From positions 14,421 through 78,420 of the forward strand of contig CAXAAH010000004.1 in NCBI GenBank assembly GCA_963966775.1: 64,000 nt of DNA, written 5' to 3'. This document shows, piece after piece, positions 43,373 through 52,943 of the stretch (its first letter is position 1; each line of letters opens with the position of its first letter). This DNA is from UBA685 sp002299005 (lineage in GTDB: Bacteria; Pseudomonadota; Alphaproteobacteria; Puniceispirillales; Puniceispirillaceae). A program made the translations under genes and the position numbers. Below the pieces are notes generated by a model. It had not been told where the DNA came from. It did not search any database and worked only from the letters and a program-made list of their open reading frames with translations.

Positions 43373-44377
43373 ATGAAAAAGTATTTAATGGGCTTGGCGG
43401 CTGTAGGCGTTGCAATGACAATGTCAAATGCTGCAAAAGCTGATTGTGGTGAAATCCAAGTAGCCGAGATGAACTGGGCGTCTGCTGAATTGATGGCAAA
43501 CGTTGATAAGCTCATCCTTGAAGAAGGCTATGGCTGTACTGTTGAGCTAATTCCTGGCGCCACAATGACAACATTTGCTTCAATGAATGAAAAAGGCCAG
43601 CCAGATGTAGCTGGTGAGCTATGGACAAACGCTGTTGCAGTGCCACTAGAAGCAGCTGTCGGCGAAGGTCGCTTGCACAAGGTCAATAACGGCCCAATCA
43701 CACAGCTTGGTGAAGGCTGGTGGGTAACACCAACATTCGCTGATAAGCACCCTGAGTTGGTAGCAGACATTGATGCGCTTTTGGCACGTCCTGACCTGTT
43801 CCCACACCCAGAAGATCCATCAAAAGGCGCCTTCGTTGGCTGTCCTGCTGGTTGGGGTTGCCAATTGGCAAACGCACAGCTGTTCCGTGGTTTTGACATG
43901 GAAGCAAAAGGCTGGTTGCTGGTCGATCCAGGCTCAGCTGCTGGTCTAGACGGTTCAATGGCGAAAGCTGCTGAGCGTGGCGAAAACTGGCTTGGTTACT
44001 ACTGGTCACCAACAGCACTTATCGGTAAATACGGCATGGTGCCAACTGATATGGGCGAATGGGCTGGCTCAGATAACTGGGACAATTGTATCGTTAAGTC
44101 AGAACAAGATTGTGCCAATCCAAAGGCATCTTCATGGACACATTCAGCTGTTAGCACAGTTATCACTGATGAGTTCAAGCAAAAGGGTGGCGTTGCTATC
44201 GATTATTTGAGCAAGCGCGTATTCCCTGGCCCAGTCATGAACGGCATGTTGGTTTACATGTCTGACAACCAGGCGGGTGGCGAAGACGCAGCGATCGAGT
44301 TTTTGATGCAGCATGAAGACCTATGGTCATCATGGGTATCAGCTGACGCAGCTGCAAAAATCAAAGCAGGCCTATAA
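43373..44377 (+). CDS. proX: glycine betaine/proline ABC transporter substrate-binding protein
   Basis: A 334-residue periplasmic binding protein (OpuAC family) with signal peptide MKKYLMGLAAVGVAMTMSNAAKA. The mature protein starts DCGEIQVAEMNWASAE; aromatic residues (several Trp, as in GEGWWVTP and GENWLGYYW) are likely to form the cage for a quaternary ammonium group. It has six or more cysteines, unusual for ProX. ATG 43373 follows GGGAGG; a longer frame from 43334 lacks support. It is the first gene of proXWV and is followed by a terminator-like hairpin. Codon choice is skewed to A/T-ending codons as in dctP. Confidence 0.92.
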   Translation: MKKYLMGLAAVGVAMTMSNAAKADCGEIQVAEMNWASAELMANVDKLILEEGYGCTVELIPGATMTTFASMNEKGQPDVAGELWTNAVAVPLEAAVGEGRLHKVNNGPITQLGEGWWVTPTFADKHPELVADIDALLARPDLFPHPEDPSKGAFVGCPAGWGCQLANAQLFRGFDMEAKGWLLVDPGSAAGLDGSMAKAAERGENWLGYYWSPTALIGKYGMVPTDMGEWAGSDNWDNCIVKSEQDCANPKASSWTHSAVSTVITDEFKQKGGVAIDYLSKRVFPGPVMNGMLVYMSDNQAGGEDAAIEFLMQHEDLWSSWVSADAAAKIKAGL

Positions 44378-44398
44378 GCCGCTCTGATTGCGAAATTA

Positions 44399-44429
44399 GG
44401 GGTTAGCCAGATACTGGCTGACCCCATTT
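44399..44429 (+). terminator. partial terminator between proX and proW
   Basis: GGGGTTAGCCA / TGGCTGACCCC (one G-U pair) with a 5-base loop followed by ATTTTATT, 21 bases after the proX stop. It probably lets only part of the transcripts continue into proWV, giving excess binding protein. Confidence 0.75.
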
Positions 44430-44457
44430 TATTAACTAAAACGAGTAGGAACTGATA

Positions 44458-45348
44458 ATGGACTTCTTAGACGAATTTCCATCTCTTGGCCGCAACTCAC
44501 TTCGTGATATTAAAAAAGCGATTGATGCGAGCTTCAAAGGGTTTTCCAGAGAATATGGTGAAGCGCTTGAAGCCTTCTTCTATCCACTTCTTAAATTTAT
44601 GGTCTGGTTTGAAAAGCTGCTAATTGCGACACCTTGGCCAATTATTTTGCTGGTTGTCGGCGCCCTAGCATGGGTCGGCTCACGCAACATCAAGCTAGTA
44701 GCTGGCTCTGTCCTTGCCTTTGTCGTTATCGGTATGTTTGGCATGTGGGAAGACACAATGGCAACATTGGCCATTATCTCTGTTGCGACGATTGTTTGTA
44801 TCGGTGTTGGCATCCCATTTGGTATCTTGATGGCGCGCTCTGACCGGATTCAGTCAATGATCACGCCTATCTTGGATGTGATGCAGACAATTCCGTCATT
44901 TGTGTATCTTATCCCTGTGGTTATGTTGCTTGGTATTGGTAAGGTACCTGGCCTATTGGCTGTGTGTATTTATGCATTGCCGCCGATTGTCCGCCTAACA
45001 AATCTTGGCATTCGTCTTGTTGACGCAGATGTTATGGAAGCTGCCACATCATTTGGCGCCAATTACAAACAGCGCCTTTGGGGTGTGCAGGTGCCACTGG
45101 CACTGCCAAACATCTTTGCGGGTGTAAACCAGACAATTATGATGGCATTGGCCATGGTTGTTATCGCATCAATGATTGGTGTGAAAGGCCTTGGCGTACC
45201 GGTGCTTCGCGCGATTTCAAACCAGTATTTGGCGCTCGGCCTGATGAATGGTTTGGCCATCGTTGCCTTGGCAATCATCTTTGACCGCGTGTCACAACAA
45301 TATGGTAAGCGTTTGCAAAAGCATCGCGAAGGGGGCCATGGTGTCTGA
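44458..45348 (+). CDS. proW: glycine betaine/proline ABC transporter permease
   Basis: A 296-residue permease. About six membrane helices follow a hydrophilic N-terminal 55 residues. The binding-protein-dependent transport signature is seen in EAATSFGANYKQRLWGVQVP (the EAA loop, near 199-218). GIGVPFGILMARS-like and DVMQTIPSFVYLIP segments are typical of the ProW/OpuAB family. The ATG is preceded by TAGGAAC. The end overlaps proV by 11 bases. Confidence 0.93.
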   Translation: MDFLDEFPSLGRNSLRDIKKAIDASFKGFSREYGEALEAFFYPLLKFMVWFEKLLIATPWPIILLVVGALAWVGSRNIKLVAGSVLAFVVIGMFGMWEDTMATLAIISVATIVCIGVGIPFGILMARSDRIQSMITPILDVMQTIPSFVYLIPVVMLLGIGKVPGLLAVCIYALPPIVRLTNLGIRLVDADVMEAATSFGANYKQRLWGVQVPLALPNIFAGVNQTIMMALAMVVIASMIGVKGLGVPVLRAISNQYLALGLMNGLAIVALAIIFDRVSQQYGKRLQKHREGGHGV

Positions 45349-46387
45349 TATTAAAGTATCGATTAAAAACCTATATAAGATTTTCGGCTCAGACCCTCAA
45401 TCTGTATTAGGTGAAGCGCAAGCAGGCATGTCAAAGGCAGATCTGCTTGAAACTCACGGGCACGTATTGGGGCTAAAGGACGTCAATATCGACATCCAAG
45501 CCAGAGGCGTTCAGGTGATTATGGGTCTTTCAGGCTCAGGTAAATCAACCTTGATCCGCCACATTAACCGTCTGATTGAGCCAACAGCTGGTGAGATCAT
45601 CATTGACGGCGAAGACGTGCTTGCGATGTCAGAAGAAGAGCTATTGGCATTCCGCCGCTTTAAAGCGTCAATGGTGTTCCAAAAGTTCGGTCTTCTGCCG
45701 CATAGAACCGTTGAAGATAACGCGGCCTATGGTCTCACCATCCAAGGTATGGATAAAGCAGAGGCGATTGAGAAAAGCTCTTATTGGGTAAAGCGTGTTG
45801 GCTTGGCTGGTTTTGAAAATCACTATCCAGCCCAGCTTTCAGGCGGCATGCAACAGCGTGTTGGCTTGGCAAGAGCGCTCGCGACAGATGCTGAAATCCT
45901 CCTTATGGATGAAGCTTTCTCAGCCCTTGATCCGCTTATCAGAACTGATATGCAGGATGTGTTGCTTGATTTGCAAAGTGAATTGCATAAGACAATCATC
46001 TTCATCACGCATGATTTGGATGAAGCGCTTCGCATTGGTGATGATATTGCTATCCTGCGTGATGGGGCGGTTATCCAGCAAGGCTCACCACAAGAGATTG
46101 TGCTGAACCCAGCTGATGATTATGTCCGCGACTTTATTAAGGACATTAACCGCGCCAGAGTGCTTGAAGTTAGCTCTGTTATGGAAAGCAAAAAGCCTCG
46201 CTCAGGCATCAAAGTTGAAAAAACAATGGTGGTTGAAGAAGCGTTGCAAATCAGTAACGCGAATGACAATAAGCCTCTTATCGTCACAGAAGATGGCAAA
46301 GCTATCGGCTCTGTCTCACTAGAAGCGATGATCGCGGCTATCGCACGTCCTGAAAAGGATGCTGAGCGTAACCCTGAATATCGCTAG
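45338..46387 (+). CDS. proV: glycine betaine/proline ABC transporter ATPase
   Basis: A 349-residue ATPase. Walker A MGLSGSGKST (near 63-72), signature LSGGMQQRVG and Walker B ILLMDEAFSALDP are intact; the N-terminal YKIFG...VLGLKDVN extension is typical of ProV. The C-terminal part (after 280) holds a short CBS-like segment (KPLIVTEDGKAIGSVSLE), one CBS module rather than two. ATG 45338 overlaps proW and has GAAGGGGG ahead; a longer frame from 45248 is a shadow of proW. A strong terminator ends the operon. Confidence 0.95.
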   Translation: MVSDIKVSIKNLYKIFGSDPQSVLGEAQAGMSKADLLETHGHVLGLKDVNIDIQARGVQVIMGLSGSGKSTLIRHINRLIEPTAGEIIIDGEDVLAMSEEELLAFRRFKASMVFQKFGLLPHRTVEDNAAYGLTIQGMDKAEAIEKSSYWVKRVGLAGFENHYPAQLSGGMQQRVGLARALATDAEILLMDEAFSALDPLIRTDMQDVLLDLQSELHKTIIFITHDLDEALRIGDDIAILRDGAVIQQGSPQEIVLNPADDYVRDFIKDINRARVLEVSSVMESKKPRSGIKVEKTMVVEEALQISNANDNKPLIVTEDGKAIGSVSLEAMIAAIARPEKDAERNPEYR

Positions 46388-46410
46388 AGATCTAGCTTCA
46401 CGAAAATAAC

Positions 46411-46443
46411 AAAGGGACAGTTTTAACGCTGTCCCTTTTTTTT
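46411..46443 (+). terminator. rho-independent terminator after proV
   Basis: AAAGGGACAG-TTTTAACG-CTGTCCCTTT stem with a run of eight T. It closes the proXWV operon, 24 bases after the stop. Confidence 0.9.
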
Positions 46444-46468
46444 GGCCCTTTTTTTTGGCCCTTTTTTT
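46433..46468. repeat. 13-bp tandem repeat of the terminator tail
   Basis: The unit CCCTTTTTTTTGG occurs three times in tandem (46433, 46446, 46459), extending the T-run of the proV terminator into a repeat array. Confidence 0.85.
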
Positions 46469-46491
46469 AGCCTTATAATCCCACTATTATC

Positions 46492-47070
46492 CTAGCGGCC
46501 CATCACCTCAGACCAATGTTTGCGACATAGCGATACATATTTATCATTGCCGCCAATCTCAATTTGGTCACCTTCCCTGATAACATCACCGCCCTCGGTT
46601 TGGCGCACGACCATCGTTGCCTTACTGCCGCAATGACAGATGGTGCGAATCTCGCGCAGATTATCTGCCACCGCCAACAAAGTCGCAGAACCTTCAAAGA
46701 GATTGCCCTGAAAATCTGTGCGCAGACCATAGCACATCACAGGGATTTTCATATTATCAGCCACCCCAGCCAGCGCCCATACTTGCGCGGCTGTCAAGAA
46801 TTGCGCCTCATCGACCAGCACGCATGATAACGGCGCCTCTTCATGGCGTTGCTGAATAACGGCCACAAGATCTGTTTGGGCATCAAAGGTTGCAGCATCA
46901 GATGACAGGCCAATGCGCGAGGCAATGGTGCCAGCACCTGCCCTATCATCAAGGCGCGCGGTCAGCAAAAGCGTAGTCATCCCCCGCTCGCCATAATTGT
47001 GAGAGGCTTGCAGCAAAATCGTTGTCTTGCCAGCATTCATCGCCGAATAAGAAAAATATAATTTGGCCAC
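46492..47070 (-). CDS. tdk: thymidine kinase
   Basis: A 192-residue type II thymidine kinase. P-loop YSAMNAGKTT (8-17), the CVLVDEAQFL switch and zinc cysteines in CHCGSKA and SLCRKHW are present. GTG 47070 gives the canonical start MAKLYFSYS (V read as fMet) with GGAG 10 bases upstream; a longer frame to 47088 is less likely. It salvages thymidine and deoxyuridine. It is divergent from upp. Confidence 0.94.
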   Translation of the reverse strand: MAKLYFSYSAMNAGKTTILLQASHNYGERGMTTLLLTARLDDRAGAGTIASRIGLSSDAATFDAQTDLVAVIQQRHEEAPLSCVLVDEAQFLTAAQVWALAGVADNMKIPVMCYGLRTDFQGNLFEGSATLLAVADNLREIRTICHCGSKATMVVRQTEGGDVIREGDQIEIGGNDKYVSLCRKHWSEVMGR

Positions 47071-47191
47071 TGTCACATAACTCCACAAGCTAATTGCGTC
47101 TTATTCTCTGTCTATATACCATAAGAAGGCAATCAGGTGCTGATATGCATGTGAATTTTTTATCTTTTATTGTTATATCTTTTATCTAGCC

Positions 47192-47827
47192 ATGGGGTTT
47201 TCAGTGTCACAATTAACCATCCTTGAACATCCGCTTATCACGCATAAATTGGCGATCCTTCGCAATAAGCAGACAAGCCCGGCTGATTTTAAAGCCACGC
47301 TTAGCACGCTTACCGCCTTGATGAGCCATGATGTGCTTGCCCATTTGAAGACGCAAGATGTGACCATTACCACCCCGCTTGAGACCATGACCACCAAGAT
47401 GCTTGCCAGCGCGCCTGTGATTGTCTCTATCTTGCGGGCGGGCAATGGTATGGCAGATGATGTGTTTGCCATCATCAACGAGGCGTCTATGGCGCATATT
47501 GGCATGCAAAGAGACCCTGTGACGCATGAGCCTATTTTCTATTATGAGAAATACCCGCAAGATATCGCTGAACGCCAAAACATCTTGGTAGATCCGATGC
47601 TCGCCACAGGTGGCTCTGCTATCGAAGCGGCAAGCCGCCTGAAAAAGCTAGGGGTAACAGACATCATCTTTACCTGCCTTGTGGCCTCTCCAGAGGGCGT
47701 AGAAGCCTTTACAAAGGCGCATCCAGATATCAAAATTATCACCGCCGCCCTTGATAGAGAATTAGATGAAAATTGCTATATCTTGCCAGGCCTAGGTGAT
47801 GCCGGTGACAGAATCTTCAATACTTAA
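47192..47827 (+). CDS. upp: uracil phosphoribosyltransferase
   Basis: A 211-residue enzyme making UMP from uracil and PRPP. The PRPP loop DPMLATGGSAIEA (near 131-143), PVIVSILRAGNGM and the C-terminal PGLGDAGDRIFNT ending are diagnostic. ATG 47192 has no clear ribosome site; a GTG four codons later (MSQLTILEHP) with GGGGTT ahead is an alternative. It would salvage uracil from PsuG and nucleoside hydrolase. Convergent with the cdd operon. Confidence 0.96.
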   Translation: MGFSVSQLTILEHPLITHKLAILRNKQTSPADFKATLSTLTALMSHDVLAHLKTQDVTITTPLETMTTKMLASAPVIVSILRAGNGMADDVFAIINEASMAHIGMQRDPVTHEPIFYYEKYPQDIAERQNILVDPMLATGGSAIEAASRLKKLGVTDIIFTCLVASPEGVEAFTKAHPDIKIITAALDRELDENCYILPGLGDAGDRIFNT

Positions 47828-47853
47828 CTTCACTTACCTTAAGCTAAGTTATC

Positions 47854-48279
47854 TTAACTTAAATTATCGGGCCCAAAGCTATGAGGCAGTAACGCTGATA
47901 GGGTAAAGCGCGCGCGCTCCCCTTGCTCATTGCAGATGATAATCGGCGTCTCAGGGCCCGCAAATTCGCGCAATCTTTGCCGGCACCCACCACAGGGGGT
48001 GCACAGCATCTCGCCGCGCCCTGCGACAGCGACAGCGGTAATCTTGCGACCACCAGCGATAATCATCGCCGCAATCGCGCCTGCCTCAGCACAGCTACCT
48101 TGCGGATAGGCGGCATTCTCAACATTCACGCCCTTATGGATGATGCCAGCCTCATCACAAATCGCGGCCCCGACTTGGAAGTCTGAATAAGGCGCATAGG
48201 CCTCTGGCATGGCGGCAATCGCCGCTTGGACCAAAGCGCCGTCTCTCGCGTCATCTCTTGCATCATCGCTCTTTGACAT
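47854..48279 (-). CDS. cdd: cytidine deaminase
   Basis: A 141-residue cytidine deaminase. The zinc site C63-A-E65 and C96/C99 in CTPCGGCRQ is complete; NVENAAYPQGSCAEAGAI is the family core. The N-terminus contains an in-frame 12-bp repeat (DARD-DARD, near 7-14). ATG 48279 overlaps the upstream permease gene by 17 bases, making it the last gene of the nucleoside operon. It deaminates imported cytidine. Confidence 0.95.
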   Translation of the reverse strand: MSKSDDARDDARDGALVQAAIAAMPEAYAPYSDFQVGAAICDEAGIIHKGVNVENAAYPQGSCAEAGAIAAMIIAGGRKITAVAVAGRGEMLCTPCGGCRQRLREFAGPETPIIICNEQGERARFTLSALLPHSFGPDNLS

Positions 48280-49240
48280 AAGGCACCCCAATCGCACGTG
48301 GCGGCGTCGCAGAGCCGATAAAGCCTGCTAACAGCACCACAGTCATCACATAAGGCAAGGCCAAGATCAAATCAGCCGATAATTCACCCACATAAGGCAA
48401 TGAGACACCTTGCAAGCGGGCGGCAAGCGCATCTAGGAAGCCAAACATCAGGCAAGCCGCCAAAGCTGGCCCCGGCCGCCATTTGCCAAAAATCATGGCC
48501 GCCAGCGCGATATAACCCTTACCAGCCGTCATCTCACGCACAAAGCCTGCCCCATGCGCGGTCGAGAGATACGCGCCGGCAATCCCTGTCAGCACACCGG
48601 CAATCAAAACCGCCTGAAAGCGCAAGGCAGAAACAGACATGCCCGCAGAATCCACCGCCTCAGGCTTCTCACCCACAGCGCGCAAACGGAGCCCAAAGCT
48701 GGTGCGGAATATCACCGCCCATGTCACAATCACAAGCGCAAAAGCAAGCCACACAAGCACATTATGACCTGAGATAATCTCTTTATATATGGTGCCAAAA
48801 AACGGGATATTATCCCCCATCCAATCAGCGAACGGCAAGTGAATTGACCCAAATCTTTGGTCGCCCATCAACAACGGCGTCTGTCCACCTCTGGCAAAAA
48901 TCGCAATCCCTAATGTGACCGTCAGACCAGAGGCAAGGATGTTAATCGCAAGACCCGAAATCACCTGATTGCCCTTATGCGTAATACAAGCAAAGCCATG
49001 CACAAGGCTCAATAGCACAGAGACCGTAATCGCCGCACCAAGACCAAGGATAGGCGAGCCAGATATCGCCGCGACCGTGCCAGCCAAAAAGGCCGCCATC
49101 AGCATTTTACCCTCTAGCGAGATATCAATAATGCCCGCACGTTCAGAGAAAATCCCTGCCATCGCACATAAGATAAGCGGCGTCGCAACCCGGAAGGTCG
49201 CATCAATCGTTAGGATAAATTGAAGCCATAAATCTGCCAT
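48263..49240 (-). CDS. nucleoside ABC transporter permease (NupQ/RbsC type)
   Basis: A 325-residue permease with about ten helices, of the BMP-type nucleoside importers. SERAGIIDISLEGKMLM (near 28-44) is the signature of the second permease of these systems, and GLRLRAVGEKPEAVDSAGM is the conserved cytoplasmic loop. It starts directly after the first permease gene and overlaps cdd. Confidence 0.92.
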   Translation of the reverse strand: MADLWLQFILTIDATFRVATPLILCAMAGIFSERAGIIDISLEGKMLMAAFLAGTVAAISGSPILGLGAAITVSVLLSLVHGFACITHKGNQVISGLAINILASGLTVTLGIAIFARGGQTPLLMGDQRFGSIHLPFADWMGDNIPFFGTIYKEIISGHNVLVWLAFALVIVTWAVIFRTSFGLRLRAVGEKPEAVDSAGMSVSALRFQAVLIAGVLTGIAGAYLSTAHGAGFVREMTAGKGYIALAAMIFGKWRPGPALAACLMFGFLDALAARLQGVSLPYVGELSADLILALPYVMTVVLLAGFIGSATPPRAIGVPYVKER

Positions 49241-50356
49241 CTATGCCTCCTTGGCGTCTGATTTCACGAACAAAGCCGTCAGTATCTTTTGCAAAGGCGG
49301 GTTGAACATATAGGCCAAGGCGCCTGAGAATAGGATGATCAGACCTTGAATCATCAACACCATCTCACGGGTGATTGTCTGAAATTCGAAATCAAGCTCT
49401 GCGCCGCCTTGATACAACACACCAAAAAGCAAGCTGGCAAAGATAATGCCAACGGGGTGATTACGCCCCATCAAAGCAACCGCAATCCCTGTGAAGCCAT
49501 AACCAGCGGTGAAGTTCAAAATCACGCGATGCTGAACGCCCAAAATCTCGTTCAAAGCCATCATGCCCGCAAGGCCGCCAGATATCGCCATCGTGATAAT
49601 AATGATGCGCGTTGGCTGATGACCGCCATAAATCGACGCCTTCTCAGAAAAGCCTGTCGCACGTATCGCATAGCCAAGACGCGTGCGCCAAATCAACACC
49701 CACACACCCACACAGCATATGAGCGCGATGACAAAGGATAGGTTCAAAGGTGAGCGCGCCATATCAAAGCCAAGATACCCTGCCAGCACATAAATCTTTG
49801 CCAAAGCAACCCCATCCGCAAATGAGCTTGTCTCAGGTGACATTTGCCCCGGCGCGATCAGCGGGCCAGCCAATAGCCAGACCATGATAGAGGCGGCGAT
49901 AAAATTAAACATAATCGTCGTAATAACAATGTGCGAGCCGCGCTTTGCCTGCAAATAGCCAGGTATCGCACCCCATACACCGCCCAAAATCGCTGCGCTA
50001 GCAATCGCCAAGATCACCACCAAAATTGCTGGCAGGCTGGTATCGATAAGCAAGGCCACAAGACCGATGGCAAGCCCGCCAATCGCCGCTTGCCCCTCAC
50101 CGCCAATATTGAACAGCAAGGCATGAAACGCGACCGCCACCGCAAGGCCTGTAAAGATGAAATTCGTGGTATAATAAAGCGTATAGCCAAGCGCGCCCTT
50201 ATAATAAAACGCGCCCTTAATCATCACACCAAGCGCCTCAAACGGGTTCTCGCCAATCAGGGCAATGATGATGCCAGCCACCACAAAGGCCGCCAGCAAA
50301 TTCACCAAGGGCAAAATCACAATATCAATCAGCCGTGCCATCGAAGATGCGGTCAT
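49241..50356 (-). CDS. nucleoside ABC transporter permease (NupP type)
   Basis: A 371-residue permease, first of the pair. NIGGEGQAAIGGLAIGLVAL (near 84-103) and RTRLGYAIRATGFSEKASIYGG are the family motifs. Its ATG overlaps the ATPase gene stop by 4 bases. About ten hydrophobic segments. It forms a heterodimeric channel with the following permease. Confidence 0.92.
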   Translation of the reverse strand: MTASSMARLIDIVILPLVNLLAAFVVAGIIIALIGENPFEALGVMIKGAFYYKGALGYTLYYTTNFIFTGLAVAVAFHALLFNIGGEGQAAIGGLAIGLVALLIDTSLPAILVVILAIASAAILGGVWGAIPGYLQAKRGSHIVITTIMFNFIAASIMVWLLAGPLIAPGQMSPETSSFADGVALAKIYVLAGYLGFDMARSPLNLSFVIALICCVGVWVLIWRTRLGYAIRATGFSEKASIYGGHQPTRIIIITMAISGGLAGMMALNEILGVQHRVILNFTAGYGFTGIAVALMGRNHPVGIIFASLLFGVLYQGGAELDFEFQTITREMVLMIQGLIILFSGALAYMFNPPLQKILTALFVKSDAKEA

Positions 50357-51918
50357 GAGGCCTGCCTTTCATCAATACCTGCCATCATCAGACCAAGGCG
50401 CGATTCATCAGCTTCATCAGCGGCAACCGTGCCGACAATCTCGCCATTATTCATCACAATGATACGGTCAGAGAGGCTCAAAATCTCGTCAAGCTCAACA
50501 GAGACAACCAAAATCGCACATCCCTTATCACGAAGCGCGATTAGTTGCTTATGGATAAATTCAATCGCCCCAATATCCACACCTCTTGTCGGCTGGCCCA
50601 CAATCAGCACGTCAGGGTCTTTGGAAATCTCACGCGCTAGCACAATCTTTTGCTGATTACCGCCAGAGAATAAATTGGACTTGAGGGACGGGTCAGACGG
50701 GCGCACATCAAAGCGCTTCATCAATGTGGCGCAAAGCGTCTTAATCTTACGCGGCCCCAGCCAAAAGCCGCCACCAAGCGCCGGGTCACTCTCATAGCCC
50801 AAAATCGAACTCTCAGCCGCCGTAAATGGCAACACCATGCCCATTGCGTGCCTATCTTCTGGCACATGCGCCACGCCCATCGCACGCATCGCGGCAGGGT
50901 CAGACGGAGTATCTTTTGTGATAACCGCCCCTTTGATGGTGATGCTGCCATCTTGCACAGGCGCGATAGCCGACAGCAATTCCAGCAATTCAGATTGCCC
51001 ATTACCAGACACACCCGCAACGCCCAAAATCTCACCCGCGCGCAGCTCAAACGACACATCACGCAAGCGCGGCGCCCCGTTCGCATCATGATAGGTGAGG
51101 CCCTCAGCCGCTAGCACAACCGCCCCCGGCTCTGCTGGCTCTTTATCTAATTGCAATAACACAGACCGCCCCACCATCAAATTGGCAAGCTCACTTGGGC
51201 TTGTTGAGGCAGTTTTACGATGCGCCACCATCTGTCCTTGGCGCATCACAGACACATCATCAGTAATCGCCATAATCTCTTTTAATTTATGCGTGATAAG
51301 CAAGATAGTTACACCTTGCGCGCGCAACGTCTTCAAGATCTCAAATAGCTGAACTGTTTCTTGCGGGGTTAGCACGCCTGTCGGCTCATCAAGGATAAGA
51401 ATATTCGCCCCGCGATAGAGCGTCTTTAAGATCTCAACACGTTGCTGTAATCCCACGGGCAAATCTTCAACCGGCACATCAAGCGGCACATCAAGCCCAT
51501 AGGATTGTGATAATTCAGCCAACCTTGTGCGGCCAGCCTCAAGTGAGGGTGATAATTTTTTATCGACCTCATAGCCCAAAATAACATTTTCAAGCGCGGT
51601 GAAATTCGGCACCAACATAAAATGCTGATGGACCATGCCAATGCCGCAGGCAATCGCGTCTGATGAGGTGCGAATATCAACGCGCGCACCATTAATCTGC
51701 ATCTCGCCTGAATCAGCCTGATAAAAGCCATAAAGAATAGAGACCAGCGTAGATTTACCCGCGCCATTTTCCCCAATGATGCCGTGAATACAGCCGCGCT
51801 CCACTTGCAGGCTCACATTATCATTGGCCTTAACCGCGCCAAATCTCTTAGAAATATTGTTTAAAACAATAGAAAACGGCGGATGACCGCCGTTTTCATT
51901 ATGCGTTGTCGATGACAT
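50353..51918 (-). CDS. nucleoside ABC transporter duplicated ATPase
   Basis: A 521-residue ATPase with two ABC modules (about 18-260 and 275-510). First module: Walker A GENGAGKST, VGLQQRVEILK, Walker B ILILDEPTGVLTP. Second: GVSGNGQSELLE replaces a normal Walker A, with LFSGGNQQKIVLAREI and VLIVGQPTRGVDIGA, the usual asymmetry of sugar/nucleoside ATPases. ATG 51918 (MSSTTHNENGG) is chosen; a longer frame to 52161 runs through the BMP gene and is a shadow. Confidence 0.94.
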   Translation of the reverse strand: MSSTTHNENGGHPPFSIVLNNISKRFGAVKANDNVSLQVERGCIHGIIGENGAGKSTLVSILYGFYQADSGEMQINGARVDIRTSSDAIACGIGMVHQHFMLVPNFTALENVILGYEVDKKLSPSLEAGRTRLAELSQSYGLDVPLDVPVEDLPVGLQQRVEILKTLYRGANILILDEPTGVLTPQETVQLFEILKTLRAQGVTILLITHKLKEIMAITDDVSVMRQGQMVAHRKTASTSPSELANLMVGRSVLLQLDKEPAEPGAVVLAAEGLTYHDANGAPRLRDVSFELRAGEILGVAGVSGNGQSELLELLSAIAPVQDGSITIKGAVITKDTPSDPAAMRAMGVAHVPEDRHAMGMVLPFTAAESSILGYESDPALGGGFWLGPRKIKTLCATLMKRFDVRPSDPSLKSNLFSGGNQQKIVLAREISKDPDVLIVGQPTRGVDIGAIEFIHKQLIALRDKGCAILVVSVELDEILSLSDRIIVMNNGEIVGTVAADEADESRLGLMMAGIDERQAS

Positions 51919-51928
51919 AAAACAGACC

Positions 51929-52930
51929 TTAGTAAGGGCAGTTTGAGTCTGACAGATAGTCGTGAACGACCACTTTACCTGATAGGATATCAGCACGTGC
52001 CGCTTCAACAGCATCTTTGATATCAGCTGTGATAAGGCTGGCATTATTATCATCCAACGCCCAATCAACGCCGCCTTCAGCAACACCCAAGATATTGACG
52101 CCAGCTGTGAAGGCACCATTATGCGCATCGATGAATGTCTCATAAGCCGCCACGTCAACACGCTTTAGCATTGATGTTAGGACTGAGCCTGGTGCGAGAC
52201 CATTTTGGTTTGAATCAACACCGATAGCTAGCTTGCCAGCATCCGCTGCGGCTTGGATAACACCGCCACCTGTACCGCCAGCGGCGTGATAGACAACATC
52301 TGCCCCACGGTCAATCTGGCTTCTTGTAAGCTCAGCACCTTTGGCCGGGTCATTCCATGCTGAAGGTGTTGTGCCTGTCATGTTCTGATACACATCGGCT
52401 GAGGCGTTCACTGACTTGACGCCGCCTTCATAACCACATGCGAAACGGCTGATAAGCGGGATATCCATACCGCCGACAAAGCCAACCTTGCCTGTTTGTG
52501 AGGCTTTCGCCGCAGCCACACCCACTAGGTATGAGCCTTCATGCTCTTTAAAGGCATATTGGCGCAGGTTCGGGGCATCCAACCATGACACATCAATGAT
52601 TGAGAATTTTGTCTCAGGGAATTCCGCCGACACTGTTGCGATCGCATCAGCCTGACCAAAGCCCACACCCAAAATCACAGTCGCACCGCGCTCGGCCATA
52701 CGGCGCATAGCTTGTTCACGCTGTGCTTCGTTTGTGACTTCAAATTCCATCACTTCGATACCAGTCTCGCTGGTAAATTTTTGTATGCCGTTCCATACAC
52801 CTTCGTTAAAAGATTTATCGAACTTACCGCCCAAGTCGTACACAACCGCAGGCTTGATATCGGCTTGTGCGACTGCACTCATGCCAACAACACCAAGAAC
52901 AACGGCTGCTGTTTTGAACAAATGTTTCAT
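51929..52930 (-). CDS. BMP family nucleoside-binding protein
   Basis: A 333-residue BMP/PnrA-like periplasmic binding protein. It has a signal peptide MKHLFKTAAVVLGVVGMSAVAQA with no lipobox, then VVYDLGGKFDKSFNEGVWNG, in which the Asp and Asn/Phe contact nucleosides in PnrA. AAGGTGGGVIQAA and GVDSNQNGLAPGSVLTS follow. It delivers nucleosides to the ABC importer encoded directly downstream (10 bases). A single upstream oxygenase gene precedes it by 13 bases. Confidence 0.93.
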   Translation of the reverse strand: MKHLFKTAAVVLGVVGMSAVAQADIKPAVVYDLGGKFDKSFNEGVWNGIQKFTSETGIEVMEFEVTNEAQREQAMRRMAERGATVILGVGFGQADAIATVSAEFPETKFSIIDVSWLDAPNLRQYAFKEHEGSYLVGVAAAKASQTGKVGFVGGMDIPLISRFACGYEGGVKSVNASADVYQNMTGTTPSAWNDPAKGAELTRSQIDRGADVVYHAAGGTGGGVIQAAADAGKLAIGVDSNQNGLAPGSVLTSMLKRVDVAAYETFIDAHNGAFTAGVNILGVAEGGVDWALDDNNASLITADIKDAVEAARADILSGKVVVHDYLSDSNCPY

Positions 52931-52943
52931 GTTGTTACTCCCG

